A stretch of DNA of 64,000 nucleotides from Candidatus Gastranaerophilales bacterium (lineage in GTDB: Bacteria; Cyanobacteriota; Vampirovibrionia; Gastranaerophilales; Gastranaerophilaceae). A program made the translations under genes and the position numbers. The DNA lies in NCBI GenBank assembly GCA_944324905.1, contig CALUYB010000001.1:211485-275484 (forward strand), given 5' to 3'. Of this stretch, positions 24,897 to 33,455 are shown piece by piece. The notes under the pieces were generated by a model. It was not told the DNA's origin, ran no database searches, and saw only the letters and a program-made list of their open reading frames with translations. Within the stretch, counting starts at the first letter, position 1. Each line of letters starts with the position of its first letter.

Positions 24897-26078
24897 TTAT
24901 TTTGCGCCTATTTCTTTGTGTTTTTGTGCTATAGTGTGCGCTAAAGCGTCAATGCGCTCCATATCTTCCTGTTTTGCCCTGCCTTTAACAGTTATATAGT
25001 CAAGTTTTTCAGCTTGCAGAAGATTTGTGTTTTCTTCAATTTTGCCCACTAAATTGCCGCCCCAGCCGTAAGAGCCAAGAATCGACATAAATTTTACATT
25101 TGGTCTTAGCGCATTTGTTAAATAAACTCCAAAAAATGCGTAGGGATGAGGCATTGCAAGAACCATAGACGCCCCAAAGACAACTGTTGCAGCGTCAACC
25201 AATTCAACCGCTAAGTCGCCGATATCATCGGATATTAAATCAAACTTGTGTGCTTCAACACCTTCTTCTTTGAGTTTTTCAGCAAGTCTATCCACCATAC
25301 GTTCAGTGTTTTGATACATTGAAACATAAGGTATAACAACTTTGTTTTTTGGCGTGTCTGCTGTCCACTCATAATATGCATTTAGTATAAAATCAGGGTT
25401 TTTGTATACTCCGCCATGAGAAGGGCAAATCATTGATGGGTTAATTTGTTTTATTTTATCAAGGTATTTTTTGCAATGAGGTCTAAAAGGCATCATAATT
25501 TCAGCGTAGTATCTTTTTGCGCTTAGCAAATACTCTTGAGTTTCCTGTGCGTAAAATTGCCCTTGATTATACGTAATGTGTGCGCCTAAAAAGTCGCAAG
25601 TAAACAAAATGTTATCTTCAACAAGGTGTGTAAACATAGTATCGGGCCAATGCACCCAAGGGGCAAGATGAAATCTTAGAGTTTTATTACCAAGGGAAAT
25701 TTCATCACCGTCATTAATAACTTGAAACTTATTTTCAGGAATGGCGTACTGGTCAATTAACAAGTCCATACATTTTTTATTTGTAACAACTTTAGCGTTA
25801 GGGTTCATTTGAAGAACTTTAACAAGAGCTTCCGAGTGGTCGCCTTCGGCGTGATTTGCGATTATATAATCTATAAATTCGCCTTTACCGTTTAAGTTTT
25901 CAATAAATTCTTTTATTGTTTTAGAGTAAGATGTATCAATTAAAGCGCGTTTTTCGTCACCTTCTATGTAGTATGAATTGTAAGTTGTTCCATGTGGCAA
26001 GGGGATTAATTGGTCAAAAATTTTTCTTCCAAAATCTTCCACACCACAGTAATATACGCCATCCTTAATAAGTTTCAT
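24897..26078 (-). CDS. fprA: A-type flavoprotein (flavodiiron protein, O2/NO reductase)
   Basis: 393 aa from ATG with AAAGGA upstream. The metallo-beta-lactamase-like domain has diiron ligands HAEGDH (76-81), His in LAPWVHWP, an acidic ligand in CDFLGAH and His in ICPSHGGVY. The C-terminal flavodoxin-like FMN domain is shown by VVIPYVSMYQNTERMVDRLA and SILGSYGWGGN. It takes electrons from rubredoxin and reduces O2 to water (or NO to N2O), protecting an anaerobe. The rubredoxin gene is 20 bp upstream in the same operon. Residue spacing is normal and all ligands are visible. Confidence 0.95.
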   Translation of the reverse strand: MKLIKDGVYYCGVEDFGRKIFDQLIPLPHGTTYNSYYIEGDEKRALIDTSYSKTIKEFIENLNGKGEFIDYIIANHAEGDHSEALVKVLQMNPNAKVVTNKKCMDLLIDQYAIPENKFQVINDGDEISLGNKTLRFHLAPWVHWPDTMFTHLVEDNILFTCDFLGAHITYNQGQFYAQETQEYLLSAKRYYAEIMMPFRPHCKKYLDKIKQINPSMICPSHGGVYKNPDFILNAYYEWTADTPKNKVVIPYVSMYQNTERMVDRLAEKLKEEGVEAHKFDLISDDIGDLAVELVDAATVVFGASMVLAMPHPYAFFGVYLTNALRPNVKFMSILGSYGWGGNLVGKIEENTNLLQAEKLDYITVKGRAKQEDMERIDALAHTIAQKHKEIGAK

Positions 26079-26098
26079 AATGTTTTTGTCCTTTTAAA

Positions 26099-26260
26099 TT
26101 ATAGTTCTTTTGCAAATTGGTCTTTGCCTACACCGCAAATAGGGCATAGAAAATCATCAGGTAAATTTTCAAAAGATGTACCTGCTGCTATATCATTTGA
26201 TGGGTCGCCTTCTTGCGGGTCGTAAATCCAGCCGCAAACTGTGCATACGTATTTATCCAT
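26099..26260 (-). CDS. Rubredoxin
   Basis: 53 aa starting [19 protein letters not shown], with GGAGG eight bases before ATG. The two iron-binding hairpins are CTVCG and CPICG (Cys6, Cys9, Cys39, Cys42 approximately), and [10 protein letters not shown] and NLPDDFLCP are the usual rubredoxin surroundings. It carries one electron on an Fe(Cys)4 centre, here almost certainly to the flavodiiron protein encoded next. This gene is below the size of the usual ORF cut-off but complete. Confidence 0.96.
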   Translation of the reverse strand: MDKYVCTVCGWIYDPQEGDPSNDIAAGTSFENLPDDFLCPICGVGKDQFAKEL

Positions 26261-26289
26261 AGCTTTTTCCTCCTTTTATTGACAAGATA

Positions 26290-26317
26290 ATTATACAATA
26301 AAAAGCTTATATTACAA
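26290..26317 (-). promoter_or_regulatory. Promoter of the rubredoxin-fprA-lyase operon
   Basis: On the minus strand TTGTAA (26317-26312), 16-bp spacer, TATAAT (26295-26290), about 30 bp before the rubredoxin ATG. Confidence 0.55.
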
Positions 26318-26331
26318 TTGCCATATAGGTA

Positions 26332-27057
26332 TTATATAAGAGGAAGTTTTAAAAAATCTTCTACAAAAAAGCTTGCAAAACATTCACACAGGTCACCGTT
26401 GTAGTTTATTGAGCGGAATTTGTTTAAGCCTATTACACCTGCTAATAATTTTTGGTCATTGGGGTAGTATATGTTTAGCATTTGTTTTTTGGTTGATGCG
26501 ATATTTGAAATATCGGCGTAGTAGTCAATGTATGAAAGTGCATAATCGCTTTCATACATTAAAATTTGCAGAGTTTTTTTATGTTCTTTTGTTTTTATGA
26601 TTTTTTTAAGATGACTAATAAGCGCTAAAGTATCAGGGTCTGCGCTAAAAGGGTTTGGAATAAAAATAAAATCTACTTCGCTTATATCAATTCTGGATAC
26701 TTTTTTATATTCATCCTGCAAGGTGCCGGAATTTATATCAAATACCTTATAACCTTTAACCCGCGCATGTTTCATTACATTAAAAAACTGTTCTTTTTTA
26801 ATGTTTATCGCCTCAATTTGGCTTACATTTTTTATCATTGAGGAGCCGTTTGTTAAGGCTAAGACTTCAAAGTTTTTGGGGTACTGTGCAATAAGACCGC
26901 CTAAGCCTTTTGTTTCTGCGCCAATGTAGGGGGCAAGAACAAGACATTTTGTTTCAATTTTTACCTTAAAATTTGCAGGCGGAACTCTTTTTTCATTTAA
27001 AAATTGAAAAATAAATTTGTTGTATTTACTTTTTAAAAAATTAAAAAATTCTTTCAT
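26332..27057 (-). CDS. PIG-L/LmbE-like protein that has lost the deacetylase motif
   Basis: 241 aa. The layout follows PIG-L/LmbE N-acetylglucosaminyl deacetylases: CLVLAPYIGAETKGLGGL (about 38-55), VLALTNGSS, a helix with IKKEQFFNVM, and IFIPNPFSADPDTLALI (about 130-146). Active members have APHPDDE in the first block, giving metal-binding His and Asp; here the block reads APYIGAE, and the later HPDH reads ADPDT. Metal binding is therefore unlikely and the protein is probably a non-catalytic relative or has a changed activity. Assignment rests on pattern by eye. It has no Shine-Dalgarno site; TAAAAT lies seven bases before ATG, and the nrdJ terminator overlaps its likely -35 region. Confidence 0.55.
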   Translation of the reverse strand: MKEFFNFLKSKYNKFIFQFLNEKRVPPANFKVKIETKCLVLAPYIGAETKGLGGLIAQYPKNFEVLALTNGSSMIKNVSQIEAINIKKEQFFNVMKHARVKGYKVFDINSGTLQDEYKKVSRIDISEVDFIFIPNPFSADPDTLALISHLKKIIKTKEHKKTLQILMYESDYALSYIDYYADISNIASTKKQMLNIYYPNDQKLLAGVIGLNKFRSINYNGDLCECFASFFVEDFLKLPLI

Positions 27058-27073
27058 TTCTTTTATTTTACAT

Positions 27074-27104
27074 AAAAAATCTAAGCCGGCAAATTTGCCG
27101 GCTT
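27074..27104 (-). terminator. Terminator of nrdJ
   Basis: A perfect 22-bp palindrome (27083-27104, AAGCCGGCAAATTTGCCGGCTT) lies 9 bp after the nrdJ stop; reading the minus strand it is followed by AGA and six T (27075-27080). It also overlaps the region where the promoter of the next gene would lie. Confidence 0.75.
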
Positions 27105-27113
27105 AAAAGGTTT

Positions 27114-29273
27114 CTAGCTGCAACCCGAGTAACCGCAGTTAAGGCATATAAAACATCCTTCTGCCATTTCTATTGAGTTGCCGCATTCAGGACATACAAC
27201 GGTTTTAAGTGTGACACCGTTGTCATCCACTCTCTCCCCTATGGTTTCCACTTGTTTATGTTCCTCGTTAAATGTAGGAATATTAATTTGCGCCGGTGAA
27301 ATGCTTGGCGCGCCTATTGCAGATGGTGATTGACTCCAATCTGTTTGGGTTTGCGCACCGGCTGCCGCTTGCGTAGTGCTCGGGTCAAGCTCACCGCTTG
27401 CCCCTATCGCACCGGCTTGCGCGTCTTCTTTGGTTTTGATTTTATCCACAACCATTGGTTGCGACCATCTTGAGTTGTTACGATATACGGTTAAACCTTT
27501 AAGACCGGATTTAAAGCCTAACATATAAGCTTTTGCAACATCTTCAACCGTTGCGCTTTCAACAAAGTTAATAGTTTTTGAAACAGCGTTATCAGTGTGC
27601 AATTGAAATGCTGCTTGCATCATAATATGCGCTTCAGGTGAAACATCATGCGCTGTTGCAAAAATTCTTTTTGTTTGCTCGTCAATTCCTTCTATATGCG
27701 CAATTGAGCCTGTTTTTGCAATTTCTTCCATTAATTCTTCACTGTAGAAACCATGTTCTTTTGCATAATTTTCAAAAATCGGATTAACTTCAAGAAGAAT
27801 TGTGCCATCCATGATATTACGTTTAAATACCAAACCAAACAGGGGTTCAATACCGCCTGATGCGCCTGCTATCATTGAAATTGTGCCTGTGGGGGCAATG
27901 CAAGTTGTAGTTGCGTTTCTAATGCCTGATTTTGCAATTCTGTTGTCTAAATCAGCCCACATCTCATCAATTATGACGCCTGCACTTTTGCCTTTGTATT
28001 TGTTGTAAAGGTAATTAGGGCGAGTGTAAACGCTTTCTTCAAACCCTTTAAAACTTCCCCTTAATTCGCTTAGATTAATACTTTGTGCTTTTGAATGGTA
28101 GTCAATAAATTCCATAACTTTAGCACCAAGAGCACAGCCTTCTTCAGAGTTGTAAGGAATTCCAAGCTGCATAAGCATATCAGCAAGACCCATAACACCA
28201 AGGCCGATTTTTCTTATATTGCTTACCATTTGCGCAATTTGAGGCAATGGGTAATTATTTACTACAATTACGTTATCAAGAAAATGTATTGCAAGACGAG
28301 TAACATTAGCTAATTTACTCCAATCAACATCTAAACCGCCTGCAGGGTTTTGTTTAATCATTTTAGATAAGTTAATTGAACCTAAGTTACAAGCTTCATA
28401 AGGTAAAAGCGGAACTTCGCCACATGGGTTTGTAGATTCAATTTCGCCTAAAGCAGGTGTCGGGTTATCTTCGTTAATTCTATCAATAAAAATAATACCC
28501 GGTTCGCCTGAAGCCCAAGCGCCTTTTGTAATTATGTCAAAAATTTCTCTTGCGTTTACTTTTTTAACGCACTGTTTTGTGTTTGGGTGAATAAGTTCAA
28601 AATCTCTGTCTTCTTCAACTGCTCTCATAAATTCATCTGTTACGGCAATTGAAATATTAAAGTTGTTTAATTTTGATAAGTCATCTTTGCAGTGGATAAA
28701 TTCTAAAATATCGGGGTGGTCAATTCTTAAGATACCCATATTAGCACCACGTCTTGTGCCACCTTGTTTAACGGCTTCTGTTGCAGCGTTAAATACTTCC
28801 ATAAATGAAACAGGGCCTGATGATACACCCATTGTAGAATGCACTACATCGTTTTTGGGTCTTAATCTTGAGAAAGAAAAACCTGTGCCGCCGCCTGATT
28901 TGTGAATTAAGGCTGTATTTTTAATTGTTTCAAAAATGCCTTCAAGAGAGTCTTCAACAGGAAGAACAAAACAAGCGCTTAATTGTCCTAAATCCCTTCC
29001 TGCATTCATAAGTGTGGGTGAATTTGGCATAAAATAGCATTGTGTAATCATTTCATAGAATTCTTGTGCTGTTTTTTTAACTTCTTCATCACTTGCACCA
29101 AATTCCTTATCAGCACTTGCTATGGTGTCTGCAACTCTGTGAAATAAATCTTCCGGTGTTTCAATAACTTCTCCGTTTAAATCTCTTTTTAGATACCTTT
29201 TTTCAAGTACCTTAACTGCATTTTTTGATAATGGCAATCCCGTATACATTGTACTCTCGCTAAGCGAATTCAC
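27114..29273 (-). CDS. nrdJ: Adenosylcobalamin-dependent ribonucleotide reductase (class II)
   Basis: 719 aa from the GTG at 29273, which has GGAGG seven bases upstream; the longer frame from 29354 runs across the likely promoter. The catalytic barrel shows LSACFVLPVEDS, SGGGTGFSFSRLRPK, NPCGEVPLLPYEACNLGSIN (active-site Cys and Glu, radical Cys) and ATTTCIAPTGTISMIAG. The C-terminus has a Ser/Ala/Gln-rich linker and a Cys-rich tail (CPECGN, CFICLNCGYSGCS) typical of class II enzymes of this type. It makes deoxyribonucleotides using B12, with or without oxygen. No class I or III reductase is in the window. Confidence 0.95.
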   Translation of the reverse strand: MNSLSESTMYTGLPLSKNAVKVLEKRYLKRDLNGEVIETPEDLFHRVADTIASADKEFGASDEEVKKTAQEFYEMITQCYFMPNSPTLMNAGRDLGQLSACFVLPVEDSLEGIFETIKNTALIHKSGGGTGFSFSRLRPKNDVVHSTMGVSSGPVSFMEVFNAATEAVKQGGTRRGANMGILRIDHPDILEFIHCKDDLSKLNNFNISIAVTDEFMRAVEEDRDFELIHPNTKQCVKKVNAREIFDIITKGAWASGEPGIIFIDRINEDNPTPALGEIESTNPCGEVPLLPYEACNLGSINLSKMIKQNPAGGLDVDWSKLANVTRLAIHFLDNVIVVNNYPLPQIAQMVSNIRKIGLGVMGLADMLMQLGIPYNSEEGCALGAKVMEFIDYHSKAQSINLSELRGSFKGFEESVYTRPNYLYNKYKGKSAGVIIDEMWADLDNRIAKSGIRNATTTCIAPTGTISMIAGASGGIEPLFGLVFKRNIMDGTILLEVNPIFENYAKEHGFYSEELMEEIAKTGSIAHIEGIDEQTKRIFATAHDVSPEAHIMMQAAFQLHTDNAVSKTINFVESATVEDVAKAYMLGFKSGLKGLTVYRNNSRWSQPMVVDKIKTKEDAQAGAIGASGELDPSTTQAAAGAQTQTDWSQSPSAIGAPSISPAQINIPTFNEEHKQVETIGERVDDNGVTLKTVVCPECGNSIEMAEGCFICLNCGYSGCS

Positions 29274-29318
29274 TTTTTTTCCTCCAACCAAGTATTTTTT
29301 TAAAAAACGATTTCTATA

Positions 29319-29324
29319 ATTATA
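29319..29324 (-). promoter_or_regulatory. Probable -10 box of nrdJ
   Basis: TATAAT on the minus strand (29324-29319), about 45 bp before the GTG at 29273. The -35 region is weak. Its position inside the longer possible reading frame supports the shorter protein. Confidence 0.4.
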
Positions 29325-29486
29325 TCTTAAATCTTTTTTAAAATTCATGCCCAAATGTAACGATTTGTAATTTCATGTCTAACATGCACCCCATCATGCT
29401 TTTAACCTTTTTAAAAAAATATACTAGCCTTGGTGTTTAACTGTCTATACAATGAAAATAATGACATTTAAAAAATAAAATTAATC

Positions 29487-30023
29487 ATGCGAGTTGTAAA
29501 TTTTTTAGCGGAAAAGTACTATAAAATAGCCTATGACACTTTTTTTTATATAGAGGATAATCAAAAGGCTCAAAAATATATTTCACGTGCGCTTGAGCTT
29601 GACCCTTGGCATAAAAAAGCCCTGAGGTTAAGAGGTAATATGCTTATTTTGCAAGATAAAATCACTCTTGCGCTTGAGGTGTGGCAAAAGTTGTATAAAT
29701 TAGGTGAAGATGATTTTGAAGTAACGTCAAAAATTGCATACTGCTGCGCTCAAAAGGGCGATTATAAAAAAGCTTTTGATTTTTGTGAAAAAAGTGCTAT
29801 GCAGGTGGGGTTAGTCGAGAGTGAGAAAATGTATTCACTTTATCGCTTAAAAATTGATTTACTTTTAGATACAAAAAAGCCAAAAAGTGCTTATAAACTT
29901 TTTAAAAATGCTCTTAAAATGCTCGGCTCAAATGAGGCCTACGAGCTTAAAAACAGCTATTCCTTTATTGATTTTTACACAGGTAATGTTACAAAATTAA
30001 AAAATGTAAAAAGTGCTTTTTAA
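29487..30023 (+). CDS. Small TPR protein
   Basis: 178 aa with no signal peptide. At least two tetratricopeptide-like helix pairs are visible: DNQKAQKYISRALELDPWHKK (roughly 24-44) and IAYCCAQKGDYKKAFDFCEKS (roughly 84-104), with a further helical pair after. Such repeats act as protein-binding scaffolds. It lies just upstream of nrnA. No partner can be named. Confidence 0.75.
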   Translation: MRVVNFLAEKYYKIAYDTFFYIEDNQKAQKYISRALELDPWHKKALRLRGNMLILQDKITLALEVWQKLYKLGEDDFEVTSKIAYCCAQKGDYKKAFDFCEKSAMQVGLVESEKMYSLYRLKIDLLLDTKKPKSAYKLFKNALKMLGSNEAYELKNSYSFIDFYTGNVTKLKNVKSAF

Positions 30024-30052
30024 AAAATATTTTTTTGTGCTAACCTTTGAAC

Positions 30053-31009
30053 ATGATTAAAAAAATCTTTGAGTTGATCGAGAGTGCAAAAAAGGTTTTA
30101 ATAGTTACACATGTAAATCCTGATGGGGATACTTTAGGTAGTGCTTGCGCTCTGAAATCATATATTGGAGATAAGGCAGATATTTTAGTTCAGGTTTCAA
30201 AAGGTAAAAGTTATCCTGAAATATATTCTTTTATGCCATATTTAAACGAAGCAAAAACGCTTGAAAATGTTGAAAATATTTATGATACAGTTATTTGTGT
30301 TGATGTGGCGTCAGTTGATAGAGTTGTAGAAAATGCAAGAGAAATTTTTAATAATGCCAAAGTTACAATAAACATTGACCATCACAAAACAAATAGAGGT
30401 TTTGCAAACTATAATCATATTTTAGGCGGAATTTCAAGTACAGGTGAAGTCCTGTTTGAAATGTTTAAAAGTCAAAATAAAAATTTAACGCTTGAGATGG
30501 CAAATTGCGTTTACGTTGCAATTTTAACAGATACAGGGTGTTTTAAATATGAAACAGTCACCCCAAGAACACTTGAAATAGCAGCTCAACTGGCAAAAAT
30601 CGGAGTTGATACTGCAAGTATTGCAAGAAAGTGTTATGATTTGAAATCAAAAGCTATGGTTATGTTTCAGGCATTTTGCGTGACAAATGCGAAATTTATT
30701 TGTAATGATAAAATTGCCTATACCCTTGTCAAAAAAGTTGATATGGAAAAATTTGGCGCAAAAGATGAACATACTGAGGGAATTTGCGAGGTTTTGCGCT
30801 CCATGAAGCCTGTTGAATTTGCCTTTGTTTTAAAGGAATCAGGAAATAATTCCACAAAAGTTTCTATGCGCTCTAAAGAAAAAGATGTGACTGAAATTGC
30901 TAAAAAATTTAACGGCGGCGGGCATACAAGGGCTGCAGGGTGTACTATTAAAAAACCTGTAGATGAAGCACTAAATTGCCTTTTAGAGGAAGCAAAAAAA
31001 CATATTTAG
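30053..31009 (+). CDS. nrnA: Bifunctional oligoribonuclease / pAp phosphatase
   Basis: 318 aa from the ATG at 30053. DHH-family motifs: VTHVNPDGDTLGSACAL (about 18-34), VICVDVAS, NIDHHKTN (about 107-114) and DTGCF, followed by the DHHA1 domain with FNGGGHTRAAGC near the C-terminus. It degrades nanoRNA of two to five nucleotides and can hydrolyse pAp or c-di-AMP intermediates. The leader is odd: TGCTAACCT ends six bases before ATG and there is no Shine-Dalgarno site. It is followed 8 bp later by yihY. Confidence 0.92.
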   Translation: MIKKIFELIESAKKVLIVTHVNPDGDTLGSACALKSYIGDKADILVQVSKGKSYPEIYSFMPYLNEAKTLENVENIYDTVICVDVASVDRVVENAREIFNNAKVTINIDHHKTNRGFANYNHILGGISSTGEVLFEMFKSQNKNLTLEMANCVYVAILTDTGCFKYETVTPRTLEIAAQLAKIGVDTASIARKCYDLKSKAMVMFQAFCVTNAKFICNDKIAYTLVKKVDMEKFGAKDEHTEGICEVLRSMKPVEFAFVLKESGNNSTKVSMRSKEKDVTEIAKKFNGGGHTRAAGCTIKKPVDEALNCLLEEAKKHI

Positions 31010-31017
31010 GAAAATTT

Positions 31018-31869
31018 ATGATTAAACTTGTAAAAGAATATGTGATAAATTTAAAAAATTCAATTATACAGGAGGATTTCCCCGGCATGGCATCTGAGAT
31101 GGCATTTATGCTTGTTTTGGGGATTTTTCCTTTTATGCTTTTTTTGATGGCTGTTTTTGGTTGGCTGGGCAAAAAATTTTTTGTAGACAAGGTAATTTAT
31201 TTCATTTCGGTTTTTACACCAAATGCAGTTTCTGAGCTTTTGCACAGTGTTTTAAAAGAGGTTATACTTTTTCAAAACGGCGGCACAATGGCTGTTGTGG
31301 GTTTTATTGTGACGTTAATTTTAACATCGAACGCCATTGCAGTCATTATCAAAGGATTAAATCGTGCAAATAAAATTCAAGAGAACAGGAGCTTTATAAA
31401 AACAAGGCTCTTGTCTGTTTTAATGGTTTTTGTAAATACGTTTTTCTTTTTTATTTCAGTTAACTTAATTATCTTTGGTAAGGTGATTCTAAATTTTGTG
31501 GCAAGTTATGTTCATATGCCACAGAACCTTGTCAATACCTTGCTTATAGGTCGTTGGCCCGTTGCGTTTTTAATGTTATTTATTTTAGCTATGATAAATT
31601 ATTACGTTTTACCTGCACGAGATTTTTCGGTTAAAAGAAAAAGCGTTATTCCGGGGACAATGTTTTTCTGTATATTTTGGTTGCTGGGTTCGTGGCTTTT
31701 TTCGCTCTATGTGAACGAACTTGGTACATATAACAGGGTTTATGGGACAATCGGTACTTTTGCAATTTTGATGGTCTGGTTGTATTACACCTCAATTATT
31801 ATGCTGATTGGCGGCGAAATTAATAATCAAACGCTTGAAAAATTGACCTGTAACGTGCAGAAAAATTAA
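31018..31869 (+). CDS. YihY/BrkB family inner-membrane protein
   Basis: 283 aa from the ATG at 31018, just after nrnA, with a TTTAGGAAAA site. Six or so membrane helices are evident. The family pattern includes FPGMASEMAFMLVLGIFPFM (about 21-40), the middle helices, and the C-terminal GTYNRVYGTIGTFAILMVWL and GGEINNQ. The protein was once described as RNase BN in error; its function is not established. It forms an operon with nrnA by spacing. Confidence 0.9.
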   Translation: MIKLVKEYVINLKNSIIQEDFPGMASEMAFMLVLGIFPFMLFLMAVFGWLGKKFFVDKVIYFISVFTPNAVSELLHSVLKEVILFQNGGTMAVVGFIVTLILTSNAIAVIIKGLNRANKIQENRSFIKTRLLSVLMVFVNTFFFFISVNLIIFGKVILNFVASYVHMPQNLVNTLLIGRWPVAFLMLFILAMINYYVLPARDFSVKRKSVIPGTMFFCIFWLLGSWLFSLYVNELGTYNRVYGTIGTFAILMVWLYYTSIIMLIGGEINNQTLEKLTCNVQKN

Positions 31870-31880
31870 ATTAATAAAAC

Positions 31881-31909
31881 TTTACAAAAATTAAAATTTA
31901 TAATAAAAT
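31881..31909 (+). promoter_or_regulatory. Promoter giving a leaderless yhaM mRNA
   Basis: TTTACA (31881-31886), 17-bp spacer, TAAAAT (31904-31909), then six bases to the ATG at 31916. No Shine-Dalgarno site exists. Confidence 0.55.
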
Positions 31910-31915
31910 CATAGC

Positions 31916-32761
31916 ATGCTAGACTTAAATGCTGATTACGAAGTTTTAAATTTTATCGTTGGGGACACAAAAGCCGGCACAAAAATGGGCAAAATGCAGC
32001 TTAAAAACCTCGATGATTCGTCTGTTTTGAACTGTATTTTGTGGGAAGAAACCCTTAACCGATTGGACGAAAAGCTTTTTAAAACAGGAAATACGGTTAG
32101 AATTTTAACTGCAAGTTACAATGAAAAGTACAACAATTGCCTTGTAAACAACCTTGAGTTAATCGAAGAAGCTCTTTGCGGGCTTGAGGTGGGGCAATGT
32201 GAAGAAAAATACAATGAATTAATTGCATTTGTTGAAACTTTTGAAAACGAAAAACTTAAAAATTTTGTTTTAGACACGCTAAAAAATAATCAAGAGGCTC
32301 TAAAATACGCTCCTGCGGCAAAATCTATGCATCATAATTACATTGGCGGACTTTTGGTGCATATTTTAGAATGTGTTGATTTTGCAAAAATAATTTATCC
32401 TAAATTAAACAATAAGGTTGATAAGGAAGAACTGTACGCTGCTTGCATTTTGCACGATATAGGTAAGATTTTTGAATATAAAATAAATCTTGAAACAGGG
32501 TTTATTGAGTATAACGAAGAATTTAAAAAAGACTGGTTAACCCACTCGCAGTATGGTTATACGCTTTGCATGAAAGAGGGCTTTAAAAATATTGCAAAAA
32601 TGATAGCAGCTCACCACGGCAGAAGTGATTGGGGAGCGATGATTGACCTATCTGAAAGGGATTTAGAGCCTTTCTATTACATTGTTCATCATATTGATGA
32701 CCTTAGTGCCAAGTTTGGGAAAATTTCCGTTAAAGATTTGAAAAACAAGGAGAACATTTGA
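31916..32761 (+). CDS. YhaM-like 3'-5' exoribonuclease with OB and HD domains
   Basis: 281 aa. The N-terminal part (LNFIVGDTKAGTKMGKMQLK, residues about 8-27) is an OB-fold nucleic-acid-binding domain. The C-terminal HD domain has the metal-binding residues MHHNYIGGLLVHILEC, LHDIGKIFE and AAHHGRSDWGA. This matches the YhaM family of 3'-5' exonucleases that trim RNA or single-stranded DNA. It is the first gene of a run with the exported protein and cinA; the next start codon overlaps its stop by one base. Confidence 0.88.
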   Translation: MLDLNADYEVLNFIVGDTKAGTKMGKMQLKNLDDSSVLNCILWEETLNRLDEKLFKTGNTVRILTASYNEKYNNCLVNNLELIEEALCGLEVGQCEEKYNELIAFVETFENEKLKNFVLDTLKNNQEALKYAPAAKSMHHNYIGGLLVHILECVDFAKIIYPKLNNKVDKEELYAACILHDIGKIFEYKINLETGFIEYNEEFKKDWLTHSQYGYTLCMKEGFKNIAKMIAAHHGRSDWGAMIDLSERDLEPFYYIVHHIDDLSAKFGKISVKDLKNKENI

Positions 32762-33447
32762 TGAAAAAAATAATCGCTTTATTTGCTCTTTTTGCTTTTG
32801 TTGCTTTAATGCCAAAGGTTTTTGCTTATCAATTGTCGGCTGATGCCTATACACAAAGAATTCCAAAGGGTACAAAGTTAAATCTTGTTATGGCAGAACC
32901 GCTTTCAACGTCTGAAATGCAAGCAGGGGATATGTTTAGCGCAAGATTGACAAAGGATATTAAAATGAACGGAAAAACAATTTTGCCAACAGGTTCGCTT
33001 GTGCGCGGAACTGTTGAAAAATATAAGCCAACGGCAAGGTTGTCGCGTAGTGCGCTTTTATATTTAACTTTTGATCATGTGGTGACTCCACAGGGCAGAC
33101 AGTTGCCAATAAGCGCTGCAATATGTTCAAATTTTGATATTCTTGAGGATGGCGCAATATCAGGCGGTGGAAATTACTGGAATGAACTTAAAAGAAATGC
33201 GCAAAAAAGCGGTAAAATAATTTCAAATACTACTAAATGGGGTATAACATCAGGCGAAGAACTATTCACAGGCGGAAGATTTTTAGTTACTCCATTTGCG
33301 GCAATAGGCGGTACAATTGGCGGCGGTGCTTATTTAATAGGAGATAGTGTAATTGACTTATTTAGAAAAGGGCATGATGTAGTTATAGACCAAGGAATTG
33401 TATTTGATGTAATTCTGCTTGAGCCGCTGGATGTGCCTATTTCATAG
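32761..33447 (+). CDS. Exported protein of unknown function with a VirB10/TrbI-like beta-rich core
   Basis: 228 aa with AAGGAG upstream and a clear signal peptide (IIALFALFAFVALMPKVFA). The mature part reads IPKGTKLNLVMAEPLSTSEM, MFSARLTKDI and ILPTGSLVRGTVEKYKP, a pattern of short beta strands with Gly turns like the C-terminal barrel of TrbI/VirB10 proteins, but no conjugation gene is near. A Gly-rich hydrophobic stretch (AAIGGTIGGGAYLIG, about 182-196) follows. It may be a periplasmic or outer-membrane envelope protein. Similarity by eye only. Confidence 0.7.
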   Translation: MKKIIALFALFAFVALMPKVFAYQLSADAYTQRIPKGTKLNLVMAEPLSTSEMQAGDMFSARLTKDIKMNGKTILPTGSLVRGTVEKYKPTARLSRSALLYLTFDHVVTPQGRQLPISAAICSNFDILEDGAISGGGNYWNELKRNAQKSGKIISNTTKWGITSGEELFTGGRFLVTPFAAIGGTIGGGAYLIGDSVIDLFRKGHDVVIDQGIVFDVILLEPLDVPIS

Positions 33448-33455
33448 GGGTGTAG

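Noticed and set aside
29274..29354. Longer N-terminus for NrdJ
   Set aside because: The GTG at 29273 has a GGAGG site, and a TATAAT box lies inside the longer frame.
29274..29486. Cobalamin riboswitch upstream of nrdJ
   Set aside because: The leader is about 40 nt if the promoter call is right, far too short, and no B12-box-like sequence was seen.
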